A stretch of DNA of 64,000 nt, from the NCBI GenBank assembly GCA_019454045.1, contig SKCR01048582.1, positions 1 through 64,000 of the forward strand, written 5' to 3'. Origin of the DNA: Zanthoxylum bungeanum (Eukaryota; Streptophyta; Magnoliopsida; Sapindales; Rutaceae). Shown here piece by piece: positions 1 to 12,296 of the stretch (positions are counted from its first letter, which is position 1; the number at the start of each line of letters is the position of its first letter). Made by a program: the position numbers and the translations under genes. Below the pieces are notes generated by a model, which searched no databases, was not told the origin of the DNA, and was given only the letters and a program-made list of their open reading frames with translations.

Positions 1-747
1 TCTGGTTTGTGTTTGTGAAGAAGTGTATATGGTGTGTGGTTATTGAGTACAGTTGTGGGAACTCTATTAATGCGATAAGAGGCTGTATGAAAGGCTTCCC
101 ACCAAAAGTAAAAGGTAATTGTGCTTGTGCCAGCAATGTTAATCTGATTTCCATAATGTGTCTATGTTTTCGTTTAGCCACTCCATTTTGGTATGGGTAT
201 GAAGACAACTGAACCTATGTTAAATCTTTTGGTCTTGTAAAAAGGATGTGAAGGCTGTGAATTCTCCCTCATATCTGATTGGATAGCTTTGATAGATAGG
301 CTGAATTATTTCTCAACTAAGGTTTTAAAGTGTTTAAAAGTGATTACAATAACTGACTTGAGAACAAGAGGGAAAATCCAAGTGTATCTAGTGAAATCAT
401 CCACAAAACTTATATAATATCTATACCCTTTCATGGATAATTATGGTGCGGGTCCCCAAAGGTCAGTATGTAGTAGTTCTAAGGGCGAGGTTGTTTTGAT
501 AGTGGTAGTTGGAAAATGAAATTTGTGCAATTTACATGTTGACATGCATCATAAAAATTGGACAATGGAGTGCAATAAGAAATAGAGAGAGAATTTGATT
601 TAAGAAATATTTCAAGTGCATATCTATTAGGATGACCAAAGCGATAATGAAAAATTTCAAAGGTGTCCTTATATTTATTTGGAACAGAATGTAAAATAGA
701 TAACATAGAATTAGGAGCTGAAACAAACAATGAAGCACGCGAATCAT
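1..747 (-). pseudogene. Old copia host element: integrase and GAG-pre-integrase remnant
   Basis: Read on the - strand, this stretch gives decayed Ty1/copia polyprotein in several frames. About 730-479 holds a GAG-pre-integrase segment with an HYRFGHPN motif (the usual WHxRLGHPS) and a degraded zinc-binding part. About 470-240 gives LELLHTDLWGPAP and FVDDFTRYTWIFPL, typical of the integrase core. About 220-1 gives QNGVAKRKHRHIMEI, the region of the third catalytic acidic residue, where K replaces the usual E. Stops and frameshifts interrupt it throughout, so it is dead. Reverse transcriptase and RNase H would lie left of the window. It is the downstream continuation of the fragments at 14084-14256, 19493-20440 and 26803-27318, separated from them by later insertions. 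Confidence 0.8.
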
Positions 748-752
748 CATTA

Positions 753-2551
753 TGTTAGTGTGTCTTACACATGCCAAGGATTTCTAAACAAGATTAAAGT
801 GTGAATAAATCAAGATAAGTTGCAGAATACTTACATTGATCAGTTGAAAAATTCAAAACTTTCTTTAGATGTAGAAGCTCCAAGCTTTGTGTTGAGTTCT
901 AAACTCTTGGGTGAGTTTCCCTATCACCTTAAATTGACTCCCAAAGTGCTAGTCTGCTTGAAATTTTTGCAACAAAAATTCCAATGGAGAGAAGAGGCTC
1001 ACGGTTTTGCAAGGGAGAAGAGAGAGGAATAGTAGTTTCAAAAACTTGTGTGTTGTGTGTAAAAGAAAAGATGCCTTTTATAAATGCCAACTACTTCCAT
1101 CATAAATAGTGACAAGTTGATGTAAGTTGTGGGTCCCACATAATTAAATTCCAAATTTAAGTTGGCTTACACAACACACTTTGGGCTCGGGTTCGTTTAA
1201 TCCAATTAAACGAATTTTCGTCGTGACGTAATTAAATTCAATTTAATTAAATAATTATGCCTAGTAAAATTATTACGATGGTCGATTACGAATTAATTCC
1301 AAATTAATTCATTCGCCCGAATTAAAATCCAATTTTAATTCCGCATTGAAATCCGATTTCAATTAATATATCTGATATATTATTTAATCGATTAATTCTA
1401 AATTAATTGTGTTCTCTCTTATAAACGAATTTAATCCCAGATAAATTCTTGCCGTAATTAATTCCAAATTAATTTTCTCTCTCATAATTAATCCCAGATT
1501 AATTCTGTTTCAAGTCAAATGTCATTGGTGAATCTTTGGGAAACGATCCAAGAGATCCATGAATATGTTGGCAGTAAATACGGTCATCGGACTATCCGAA
1601 CACGTGTGTACCCCGTACCACGTTCTCACCGATTTACAAGACATGGTTGGCTTCTAGCAAAGCATCGTGCCTACCCAATTCTCCAGAAATATTCAACGAG
1701 GAATATATAATCTGTATCAGGCGTAGTATACTAACGTAATGCGTAATACGATCCAGTATCAGATGTCACATGTTAGGCATAGGGCTAGAATTGTGTTTGT
1801 CACGTACGAAGCATATATCGGATCCCGCGTAACTAGTTTCTATAATCGAATAATCATGACCTAGTCATATTATCTTGATAGCTGCAGCATTTAAGAGTAC
1901 TAGTAACATATCTTGCGTGATCATCATCTCCGTATGACTGAAGTGATACTCACATCTTGACATCATACCCAATACACTACGATTCTCAGTAAACCCAGCA
2001 GAGGCATACATAGAACCTGTTAAAGCTCCGGACGACCAAAACTAAAGTATACTGATTGTCACAAGTATTAGCGATGCAAGTCTCAAGTTAAAGACCACAT
2101 ACACCTACCCTGATTCGGATTACCATAGACACATAATCATACTACCAATGGGATTCCGAAAGGGTCTATCCAAAGCGAAGCTGTTCCCGGTCCAACGGCT
2201 AACAGAACCTCTTATCACACTTGCATAAGTATCCAATACCTAAATATATGAGAACTATGCTGTTAAGCTTCCATAACACGCACAAGTGTAATACTAGTCT
2301 ATTCCGCATTATCGATGTCCAGCCTCGATAATATTACGACTAGGGATATTTAATGATTAAACCATTCATAGATTAATATTGTCTCATATCATATTAATCT
2401 GATTTAATCATATGGACTTTTATCATTTATATATCCAAGTAATCTAATTATAAAATGATAAAATAGCAATTTCCTTTGTCATATAGTTAATTTGTATAAA
2501 AACACAATGTCTTTTACAAATAGTGATGCTATGGGTCATAATTGTCTAACA
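753..2551 (-). repeat. 3' LTR of copia element 753-14078
   Basis: The repeat starts tgttagtgtg and ends tctaaca. It matches 12297-14078 along its whole length with many substitutions and short indels. It is very rich in aattaa-type tracts (about 1200-1500). Short open frames inside it are not coding. Confidence 0.9.
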
Positions 2552-2566
2552 ATCTCCCACTTGGCT
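2552..2566 (-). other. Polypurine tract of copia element
   Basis: On the - strand the bases next to the 3' LTR read ccaagtgggagat, the usual plus-strand primer of plant copia elements (agtgggagat just before the LTR's TG). Confidence 0.75.
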
Positions 2567-2622
2567 CATAGCCAATCACTCAAGTATCTAACACTTGAAC
2601 TATGTACATGTCGCTCAAACTT

Positions 2623-4941
2623 TTACTGGGAAATAGCTTTCGTCAGCGGATCTGCAATGTTGTCATCTGATGCGATCTTCCCGATCTTCACATCGCCACG
2701 ATGTATGATCTCATGAATCAGATGGAAACGTCGAAGTACATGCTTGGATCTTTGATGAGACCGCGGTTCCTTAGCATGTGCTATAGCCCCGTTATTTTCA
2801 TAATACAAAGGTACGGGCTCAGCTGCTAATGGAACTACTCCGAATCTAATTAGAAATTTAAGGATCCAAAGTGCTTCTTTTGTTGCCTCAGCTGCAATAA
2901 TATATTCCGTTTCTGTTGTTGAATCGGCAACAGTCCTTGCTTGGAAGATTTCCAGCTCAATGCTCTGTTGTTCAAACAAAATATGTACCCCGATTGTGAC
3001 TTACAATCGTCTTTATCAGTTTGGAAACTTGCATCGGTGAACCCAGTCACCTCAAGTTCTCCATCTCCATAGACTAAGAAAGCATCCTTAGTTCGTTTAA
3101 GATACTTAAGGATGTTCTTAACAGCAATCCAGTGACCATCACCTGGATCAGCCTGATAGCGACTGCACATGCTCAAAGCATGCGAGACATCAGGTCGCGT
3201 ACATATTATGGCGTACATGATCGATCCGACTGCAGAAGCATACAAGATCCGACTCATTACATCTCTCTCATCTTTAGTTTTAGGACACATGTCCTTAAAT
3301 AGAGAGACGCCATGTGACACCGGAAGCAGCCCCCTCTTGGACCGATCCATGTTGAATCTCTTCAACAGTTTGTCAATGTACGAGCTCTGGGAGAGTGCTA
3401 GTAGCTTTCTAGATCTATCCCGGTAGATCCTTATTCCCAGAATATATGTTGCTTCTCCCAGGTCTTTCATGGAGAATTTTAATGAAAGCCAAGCCTTCAC
3501 CAATTGTAGCATGGGAATGTCATTGCTGAGAAGCAATACATCATCAACATTTAGGACAATGAATGTCAGTGCGCTCCCACTAACCTTCTTATATACACAA
3601 GAATCATCTTCGTTTTGAATGAAACCATATTCTTTTATGATCTCATCAAAACATTGGTTCCAAGAACGCGATGCTTGCTTCAATCCATAAATGGATCGAT
3701 TTAACTTGCAAACCTTGTTTGCATGTTTTGGCACGACAAGACCATCAGGTTGTTGCATGTAAACATCCTCCAAAAGGTTTCTGTTAAGGAAAGTGGTTTT
3801 GACGTCCATCTTCCATATTTCATAATCGAAATATACAACAATAGCAAGCATTATCCGAATGGATTTAATCATGGCAATAGGTGAAAAAGTTTCATCGTAA
3901 TCGACACCATGTCGTTGACGATACCCTTTTCGCTACAAGCATAGCTTTGTACGTTTGTATGTTGCCATTCATGTATGTCTTCTTCTTGAAGACCCATTTA
4001 CAACCAATAGGCTTAACGTCTTCTGGTGCATCAACCAGTGTCCAAACTTGGTTGGTATACATGGAATCCATTTCGGATTTCATGGCCTCTTGCCATAAAG
4101 CGGAGTCGATACCTTGTATCGCTTCCTCATACGTAGCCGGTTCGTCTTCCTCAATAGGATTAATATCTACATGAGGTGAGATCAGAAACCCATACCTCTC
4201 AGGTTGTTTTCTGACTCTCTCTGACCTACGCGGTTCTTGTGTATTAGAAGATTGTGGATCAGTCTCATCCCTAATGAACTGTTCGTGTTCCGTGAGGGGG
4301 TCGGTGTCAGGAATAGTATCACTTTGATTTTCATCGAGTTCTACTTTCCTCCCACTTATCACTGCATCTATGAATTCCTTTTCGAGGAAAACTGCATGAA
4401 GAGCAACAAATACCTTGTTCTCTTATAGGTTGTAGAAGTAATATCTTTTGGTTTCCCTATGATAACCTACAAATAGACACTTATCCGATTTGGATTCTAG
4501 TTTGGTATCATCCAAACGTTTAACATATGCCCAGCATCCCCAAATCTTCAGGAATGAGAAACCTGATTTCTTTCATGTCTATATTTCATATGGAGTCTCT
4601 CCAACAGACTTTGACGGATCTTATTCAAAATAAGTATTGCAATGTTCAATGTGTATCCCCAGAAGGAAATTAGTAGCTCAGTGCGACTCATCATTGACCT
4701 TACCATGTCCAACAAAGTTCGGTTTGTCCATTCAGACACACCGTTCAATTGAGATGTTCCGGGAGGAGTCCACTGTGAAAGAATACCATATTCTTTCAAC
4801 TAATCTTGAAACTCAGTACTTAAGTATTCTCTACCACGGTCCGACCGTAATGTTTTAATACTTTTACCGGTCTGTTTTTCTATTTCGTGTCAAAACTCTT
4901 TGAATTTCTCAAAAGTTTCTGACTTGTGTCTCATAAGATAC
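2623..4941 (-). pseudogene. Copia pol, 3' part: integrase C-terminal half, reverse transcriptase, RNase H
   Basis: On the - strand the order is: integrase core second half (4941-4548, with LRSDRGREYLS, the second catalytic D, and a stop just upstream); a linker (about 4360-4170); reverse transcriptase (about 4110-3400, with KPIGCKWVFKKK, MDVKTTFLNR, SIYGLKQASRSWNQ and NVDDVLLLS); and RNase H (about 3120-2623, with TGFTDASFQ, SETEYI-like STTETEYIIAAEAT and NIADPLTKAI). The catalytic YVDD box has N in place of Y. Two frame breaks separate the linker, RT and RNase H frames, near 3890 and 2960-2850. The first half of the integrase lies at 8492 onward, cut off by the solo LTR at 4942-8491. It is non-functional and was recognised by motif only. 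Confidence 0.85.
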
Positions 4942-7900
4942 TGTAAGACACAGAAATCGGCGACGCTGTTCCAGGCTCGCGGCCTAGTTGGGAGTACGAA
5001 ATAACATGGAGTCGCCACCCGGTGTGAACCGGGATAAAGATTTAATATCGCACTCACCCCTCGCAAGGGAAGACCTCAAATCGTTGGGTTCGGAATGGTC
5101 CCTTACTTATGTCACTTGTAACGATATGGTTTGTGCAATAAACTAACCGTATCTCTCAACATACATGCTCAAAGGTGATCTAGATCTAGTCCACATTCAT
5201 CGAAATAAATCCTATGACTAAGTTCGCATGCTTTAAAAAATAAGTCATTATAACGGAAATCATATAACATCACGCAACGAGCATGTTGAATCATCCAATG
5301 CAAAGAACAAATATATATAATTACTTAAATAAAACATAAACTAAATTCCTAATGCAAAATCAAAGTACTAAATCATGCGTAAATAATAAATATCATACTA
5401 ACTACATCATGCTCAAATACAAGTTTGGATGAAACGAAATACGTGTCTCTCAAGCGGTACGTGGTATTGTATCCTGAGTACAAACCGCAATACCGTCCAT
5501 TCGGAATCGGCTATGGAATTTACGTCCGAGTTTCCATCCGATATACCACAAAAGAGAACGCGCATTCCGTTCATCCGGAATTCACATCATGCCTCAACAA
5601 ACGACTCTCATGCGATAATATATTAAAATAAATAAAAATAAACGAAAGATAATAAATAAAAGGGTGCCCTCAGGTCTAACCTCTTTTGTCGTCTCTCGAA
5701 AGCGCGTTACACGGCCGTCGGAAGGGTTGTTGCTCCGCAACTTTTTTGGTTCACTAATCCAACGTTTTTCCTCGTTGTTTCGCTGTTTGGGCTGCTGTTT
5801 TCACTCCGTTTTGCTGCTGTTTTAAGGGTATTTTCTGGTCACTGTTTTGGGTTAATTTGGGGTCTGTTTTGGGCAGTTTTTAGGTGCAGTTTTGGGGGTG
5901 TTTTATGGGTTTATGCGATGTGTATTAGTGTTATTTCTGCGGTAATTCCAGGGTTGGATGCGTGGGGAATTTGCGTGGGCAGTGAGGGGGTATTTACGTG
6001 AGGATGCGTGTAGGGTTTATGTGTGGATGGAGAGGACGTGAATTGAGTGAAGGTTGGCAGGCTAGGCATGGAGTGTGTTGCTGATTGCTACGTGTGTTTT
6101 GAGTGCATGTTATGTGGCGCTGATTTGTGAGGGCAGGGTGCGGTTCATGGGGCAGAGGCTGAATGGTTAGCGTGAGAATGTGGCTTGATTGTGGACTGGC
6201 AACGTGAGGGTGCAGGTGATGTTTCTTTGCTAGGTGGGGGTTGCTTACTGTTGTGATATTTTTATATCGTACCGCAAGTGTACGGTGTCAAGTTTTAGTA
6301 TAAATCAGTGAAAGAGTATTGAACCCACAGGGATTGCGTTAACTCGCATTAAGTACTACAATTGATAATCCTAACTTTATTTAGACAATAATTAACAAAG
6401 ATTTATTTAAATAAATAAATATTAAAATAATAAAATATGAGGAACTAATACGATAGAGATTCTGGATCCTGATTTCACCTAACTGTCTCCTATGCATTTG
6501 TCATGTCAATTAATCCATGTCCAGTTATATTGTTTATAAGTCAAGACTCCTAAAATATCCACTCCCTCTCTCGAGTACCGAGTGAAAAGATCATCAACTA
6601 TAGACTTCAATATCTCTATAAAAATCCAATAGTTAACAACTCATTACGCTTTGTGATTCTATATTAACGACTTCAAAGGACTACAGATTCTCTCGAACTC
6701 TATAAAATCCTAGGTTATATTCTCTAGATCTATTCAAAATTCCCTCTCTCGAGTGATAGATTCTAAACATTCATCATCTTCAATTGTGGCCAACAATCAA
6801 GAAGCATTAAACTCAAAAGAATATAAATAAATTAATAAAACTTCATAACAAAATCGACAAACAATTACAAGGTTTGAGCATCGTTACATCATTCTCCAGA
6901 ATTAAGGAGTTAGTTCATGATAAAAGATAAAATCAATGATAAACAATTCATGAATCTAATGGAAATCATTAGAGTTTTAAGAAAGAAACAAGAAGATAAA
7001 ACCCGAATTGAATCTCTTCCTCCTCGGATGTCACAGCCTTTGTCTCCTCTTGTCGCTCTTCAATCCTCTCATTGGATCTCTAAAAATATTTATTTCTGTG
7101 TTTTGTGCTGTGTATTAGCCTCCTCCTTTAGTTTTGGACGAACTGATATATTTATAGTAGAGCCTGAGAGTCATAATACATGTTGAAAACCCTAAAAATC
7201 ACTTTCCTGGCTTGCGCAGGTTTTCTTCCGCAGGGGGCGCTGCGGCGCTGAACAGTGGGCGCTGTGGCGCCCAACTCTCTGGAAAATGTATGTAAAAGAC
7301 TAGATCTCCTCGAGTAAATGCAAATCGATATATTATGGGTCTCGTAACTCTTTTTAGATCAAAAGGTATAGCCTTTTTAATTTCAGTGCGCATCTGATGC
7401 TGATTTTTACTGCTTCTTGAGTCCGATGCTCCCAATAGGTCCCGAAACACACGTATTTGCTCCATTATCGATGTTATAATGCTTTCTACAAATAAGACAT
7501 AAAATAAACTATAAAGTACATTAAATGATTCGAAACATAACAAAATAATAGGCTAAGGATGTCGGAATAAGTAGGTATAAACCACACTTATCACTTACGT
7601 GAATAGAAGATTTGTGGAAGGGGCAGATGGCATTAAAGGGGCAAAGGTGTGAAGCAGTGTAGTGGGCTGTTGCTAAGGGCAATGTGGGGCAGTAACGTGT
7701 TTGTGAGTGGAGGGTGCAAGCAGGCGTGAATGGTTGTTGTTAGGGTTTTTCGTTGTTTCTTCGTGAGGGCTGGTCAAAAGGGCTGCAATTGGCGTGAGTG
7801 GGTGATGGCTGGAAGTGGCTTTAATGTGTTTGTGGCAAGTGGCGTGAAGGGATTAGGTTATTTTATTTGTGTTTTGTTTGTGAGATTGAGCTGGGGTTCA

Positions 7901-8491
7901 ATGTGTGGGTTAAGGTTCTTTTTATAGGCCAAGGGAAGGGGTTTACCTTGTTGGAGGAGGAATAGAATTTGTGTATTAATTGAGATATATTTTTAATTAT
8001 TATGTGATAGGGAAAATCTTTAATTAGGGGAATTGATTTGATTTGTTCTTTTTAATTAAGGATATGATTTATTTAAATTGGTAGGTGATTTAATTAAATT
8101 AGGAATGAGATTTATTTTAATTAGGAATGTTATTTATGGAATTTAATTTGAATCTTTTAATTTGGGAAATGAATTTAATTTGTGACATGTGTTTTAATTT
8201 AATTTAATTGGATTTATTTAGTTTAGGAATGTGATTTAATTTAATTGGTTTTAATTTAATTTGTGACATGCATTTTAAATGTTTTAATTATTTTGGATTG
8301 GGCTTGGTGTGTTTAAAAACAGAGGTCCAACAAGCGAACCCGAAGCGAAACAAGCGAGTTAAATCTGACAAAATGCTAATTTCCAACTTTACCCTTCCAA
8401 CGTCCGTTTCCCGCGGCTTTCACAACTAAAGAGGTAGTGTCTCCATACGAGACTCATCATCGGGCTTATATGCAAAAATACAGTGCCCACA
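4942..8491. mobile_element. Solo LTR (about 2.2 kb) nested in copia integrase
   Basis: The insertion begins tgtaagacac and ends agtgcccaca, with the 5-bp duplication gatac on both sides (4937-4941 and 8492-8496). It splits the integrase codons between GYVYL and the following MRHK, which rejoin if the insertion and one duplication are removed. No second internal LTR and no coding domain was found, so it is best read as a solo LTR of an unidentified LTR-retrotransposon family. Its left end contains ggagtcgccacccgg, a motif I have seen recur in plant repeats. Excluding the nested element 6249-7593 it is about 2200 bp. The strand is not determined. Confidence 0.8.
6249..7593. mobile_element. Solo LTR (1345 bp) nested inside solo LTR 4942-8491
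   Basis: It starts tgttgtgata and ends cacttatca, with the 5-bp duplication cttac at 6244-6248 and 7594-7598. The start (accgcaagtgtacgg, then 'cccacaggga') and the end ('gtataaaccacacttatca') resemble the element at 16495-18665, which begins with a similar gcaagcgcacg / cccacgagga segment and ends in ataaataccactcatca. The two are probably related LTR families, possibly Ty3/gypsy Tat/Ogre-like, but this lineage guess is from memory of such ends and is weak. The 114-residue open frame at 7199-7543 on the - strand has no recognisable domain. Confidence 0.8.
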
Positions 8492-9185
8492 GATACACAT
8501 AACCATAACGCGATGCATCATCCATAAAAGTTACGAAATATTCATATCCACCTCTAGCCTGGCTAGACATGGGCCTGCATACGTCACTATGAACGAGGGC
8601 TAACAGCTCGGTGGCACGTACACATTTACCGCTAAAAGGTGTTTTAGGCATTTTGTCTAATAAACAAGATTCACAGGCATCATATGAATTAGGATCAAAT
8701 TCGTCCAAGTATCCACTCTTCGAAAGTGTGGATATACGAGTCTTATTAATGTGTCACAGACGACAATGCCACAGATAAGTTTCATCTGTGTTACTCAATT
8801 TGAGCCTTTTGTTTGTCATGTTATATGTTTGAGATTCATTTATATTCAAAATATAAAGACCATTATTAACATCTACTATACATATCAAAATATCATCTTT
8901 ATATATAAAACACCCAGTGTTCCGGAATACAAAGGTATACCTGCATCGGGTTAAACAAAATATAGAGATGATGTTCTTAGTCAAACTAGGTACAAAATAA
9001 CAGTCACCTAATGTAATTTCATGCCCCGATGGCAGATTCAAAACATAGGTCCTAACGGCCAAAACAGCGACTATCGTCCTGTTTCCGACTCGCAGGTTGA
9101 TCTCTCTTGAAGCCAGTCTCTTGCTAATCTGCAGATCCTGCACATCAATACATATGTGAGTACCACATCCAGAATCAAAATTCAA
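8492..9185 (-). pseudogene. Copia pol, 5' part: protease end, GAG-pre-integrase, integrase N-terminal half
   Basis: On the - strand, 9185-8754 reads through a protease-like start (MNFDSGCGTHIC, matching the usual LDSGxxxH/SHIC context). It continues with a beta-rich segment (LRVGNRTIVAV and VPSLTKNIISI) into a GAG-pre-integrase end (ETYLWHCRL). A frame break follows, then 8708-8466 gives CESCLLDKMPKTPF (zinc-binding CxxC), LALVHSDVCRPM (first integrase catalytic D) and YFVTFMDDASRYGYVYL, where the nested solo LTR cuts the frame. The continuation is at 4941 downwards. The frame is broken, so it is a relic. Confidence 0.85.
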
Positions 9186-10069
9186 TTTTTAAAACAAGTA
9201 GTGAACATGTTTATTTCAATAACAAACATATCTGAAGCCGGAGCCTTGCCTGCATTCCCTTCCTTCATGTATGCCTTGTACTCATGGCAGTCACGCTTCC
9301 AGTGACCCTGTTTACCACAGTGTAGGCAGACATCTTGGGATTTGTCCTTAGTCTTCCCAGAAGACTGTGATGATTTGGCTTTGCCCTTCTTTTTCTTCTT
9401 CTTCATACCCCCAGAAGCCTTCGGCCAAGCCTTGGCCTTCTGGGATATCGAAGTAAGATTTGCCTCGCACTTTTTGCCCTTCAGAAGCTCTGGCTCTGCT
9501 TCTTTTAGCATCGCCATTAACTCTCCAAGAATCTTTTCTTGGTTCATCATGTTGTAGTTCATGACAAACCCGCCCCAGCAATCAGGCAGAGATTGTAAGA
9601 TCAAATCTATAAGAGTCTCGGCCTCGAAGGTTATGCACTGACCTAGCTGTTCGATGTCAACAATCATCTACGACATGTAGTGCTCGACAGATGTACCATC
9701 TGACATACGCGAGCGAAATAGCTTCTTTTACAATTCGTACTTATGAGATCTAAGGTTAGATCTGTGAAGGTCCTTCAATTTCAACATCATGTTATAAGGA
9801 TCCAATCCTTTGTTTTGACGATGAAATTGAGGAGTCATTACGGGTAGCATGACGGATTGAGTGGTAGAGTTATCATCACAATGAGCCTTCCAAAGCTTAT
9901 GGTCAACTGGCTGTTCAACTCCGGACTCAGACCCGAGAGGTTTCTCTATGGCATAGAGTAACTTATCGGCTCCCAGGACTATCCTGAGATTCATCTCCCA
10001 ATCTGAAAAATTGGAGTCGTTAAGACATTGTCACCCATGATGATGTCTCTAACGCTAATCTTTCCAGCC
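9182..10069 (-). pseudogene. Copia gag with CCHC zinc knuckle
   Basis: The likely start on the - strand is the ATG at 10069 (MAGKISVRDIIMGD). The frame shifts after about 18 residues into a second frame (9994-9728, MNLRIVLGADKLL...), typical of the DUF4219/UBN2 gag of plant copia elements. The third frame (9667-9182) gives the C-terminal half of UBN2 (FEAETLIDLILQSLPDCW), a lysine-rich linker (KKKKKKGKAKSSQ) and one CCHC nucleocapsid knuckle, CLHCGKQGHWKRDC. At least two frameshifts make it non-functional. It sits upstream of the pol relic in the same orientation. Confidence 0.85.
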
Positions 10070-12282
10070 ATCTCGATTGCAATAGTCTAACTATCCAATC
10101 AACGATTTCGGGTACACTCAAAATGCAATGGTTACTATAGTCCAACTATATAACCAACTACAAGTGGAGTAGTTCGAATACAGTCCAACTGTTCAAAGAA
10201 AATATTAGTCCAACTAATATATATATATATATATATATATATAATGACAAAAAATTATAAAAGAGCGCGCATTGGCAAGTATTAAACGAAATTGTAAATT
10301 TAATACTAGCCTCCCACTATTTTTCGGCGAGCCTCTAACCCTATGTTGAGTACTCGAGAAACCTAGTTTCCTAGTGGGCTAGGATCTCGTTAAATAACAC
10401 ACAACCTTGACTTTGGCCAATAAGCTGTATGTAACTTAACTAGGTAGATCTCTAAGATCAATTGGATCTCATCAAATTCCTAGATCCAGTAGGTGGACCT
10501 CCAAGTCCAAAATATATATCCAATATATTTCCTAACTTTTTCCTCTGAATCAACTAAGCCTTGGCTTTGGCTCAACAAGCTTAATTATTTCAGTTAATCG
10601 CGACCCATTGACAGTGGGAAAGCTTCGTAATCCACGTCGATGTACAAAATTGACCTTGACTTTGGCCAACAAGTCACAACTGCCCAAAACATGTGATATA
10701 TAACAAAGCTTTCGTGGTTCAAACACATCCGCGATGGACAATGATCTTGACTTTGGCCAATAAATCAAAGTCAATCTTGGATATTGAGAGAGAACCACTC
10801 AATGGAGGAAAACATTTAATATTAAAGTGAGGGTTTTTCCGTAAATTGGCAACCAATTTATTATCTTTGATTAGGTCTCATCATACACCCTTAAACATGC
10901 ATTCTAAAAGCATAATAAGGCGCGATATAATTTAATAATGATATGCGGATGGATATATAATACAATTTGTTCCTAGAACAAATCTCTCTTTTTCTTCTCT
11001 CCCGCTAGCACTTTACATTCTTCTACCCAATTACATAATATATAAAGAAACCTCATTTGCATTGAGGGGAATTAGTGAGAAGAGAAATACAAAGAGTATA
11101 GGAGGTGAAAGGCTGGACACGCATGTCCAATTTAAATAAATACCATATTTACAATAATTTCCAAAATTACCCCCACCCATCTAATATCCATCCGATAGAC
11201 ATTATTCAACAAATACATCCAAGTATTCACACAAAGCATGTTGTCAATCAATCTAATCCAATTAATTAATCTTCAATTAATGACCATCCAATGTTCATAC
11301 AACGATTTGATTTGCGCGAGTCCAACTCGTTTAAGAATAAATACTCAAAGTAAGTATTCTTGAATTATATCGAGCTATAATTTTAAATCCAATTTAAATC
11401 GTATCCACTACTGACTCATGTTTAATTCCAAATTAAACAATTACACTTATTTTAGTGCCTTTTAGACTTGGATTCCAAATCCAATCTAATTGGATCTCGA
11501 AGGCCCAATTAGCATCTAATGCCAATTCAATTAAAGTCCAATGGGCTTTCAATTAATTCTTTAGGCATGGCCTTTGGCCATTATGGATCAAACCCAAAAT
11601 GCCAAGGCCCAATTAGGAATCACCTTATGTCAAAAATCAATTTAGGCCCATTAGGCCCAATTAAATTACTAAAGGCCTAAAGTCATATTTTGGACTTTAT
11701 GGAAAAAGTTTTAGGCCTAATTGGATCCAACCCAATTGTCCAAAACCATACTTGGCCCAACCAAGCCCATTAGTCCAAATACAACAAATTAAATTAATAC
11801 ATTATTTTAAATATCATATTAATCCAATTAAGTGTAATTAACACAATTAATTAATTAATCTAATATTTTCAAAACATTAATTAATCTAATTAATCATGCT
11901 TTACATTTCAATTCATGTCAAACACAAATTGAAGCAAAATCAATTCATCCAACATGCTTCAACTCACGGCAATAGGCAAAACTAACATTCAATTTTGATT
12001 TCAATCCAATTAAATCAACAATTAACATTCATTTTATTCCTTAAACACATCCAATTGTCTAATTTCCAAAAAATCACCATGAGTATTCCTAGGGTCATGT
12101 TCGGCCAAGACTAAGATTTGGGAAAATCTTGATCCAATCAATTTTCACAAATCCAATCATGCACAAATCTTATTTATCATCATCTAATCACAACCAAACA
12201 CTCAATTGAGAAAAATACATGCTCCAAGCAAAATCCCTAAATTAAAGTATATAAACCCTAGGATTTAAATCAAGTTTAGATG
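10070..12282 (-). other. Non-coding leader of copia element 753-14078
   Basis: This is 2.2 kb between gag and the primer-binding site with no coding domain. It contains a TA dinucleotide microsatellite (about 10219-10243). It also has four imperfect copies of cttgactttggccaataag at about 10404, 10559, 10654 and 10745, and aattaa-rich DNA from about 11240 to 12250. Nothing else was recognised. Confidence 0.6.
10219..10243. repeat. TA microsatellite
   Basis: An uninterrupted (TA)n run in the leader of the copia element. Confidence 0.9.
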
Positions 12283-12296
12283 AGCTCTGATACCAT
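12283..12296 (-). other. Primer-binding site (initiator tRNA-Met)
   Basis: On the - strand the bases right after the 5' LTR read tggtatcagagct, complementary to the 3' end of initiator tRNA-Met, the standard plant copia primer site. It fixes the element's orientation. Confidence 0.85.

Noticed and set aside
7199..7543. 114-residue open frame on the - strand
   Set aside because: Lies wholly inside a solo LTR and shows no known domain.
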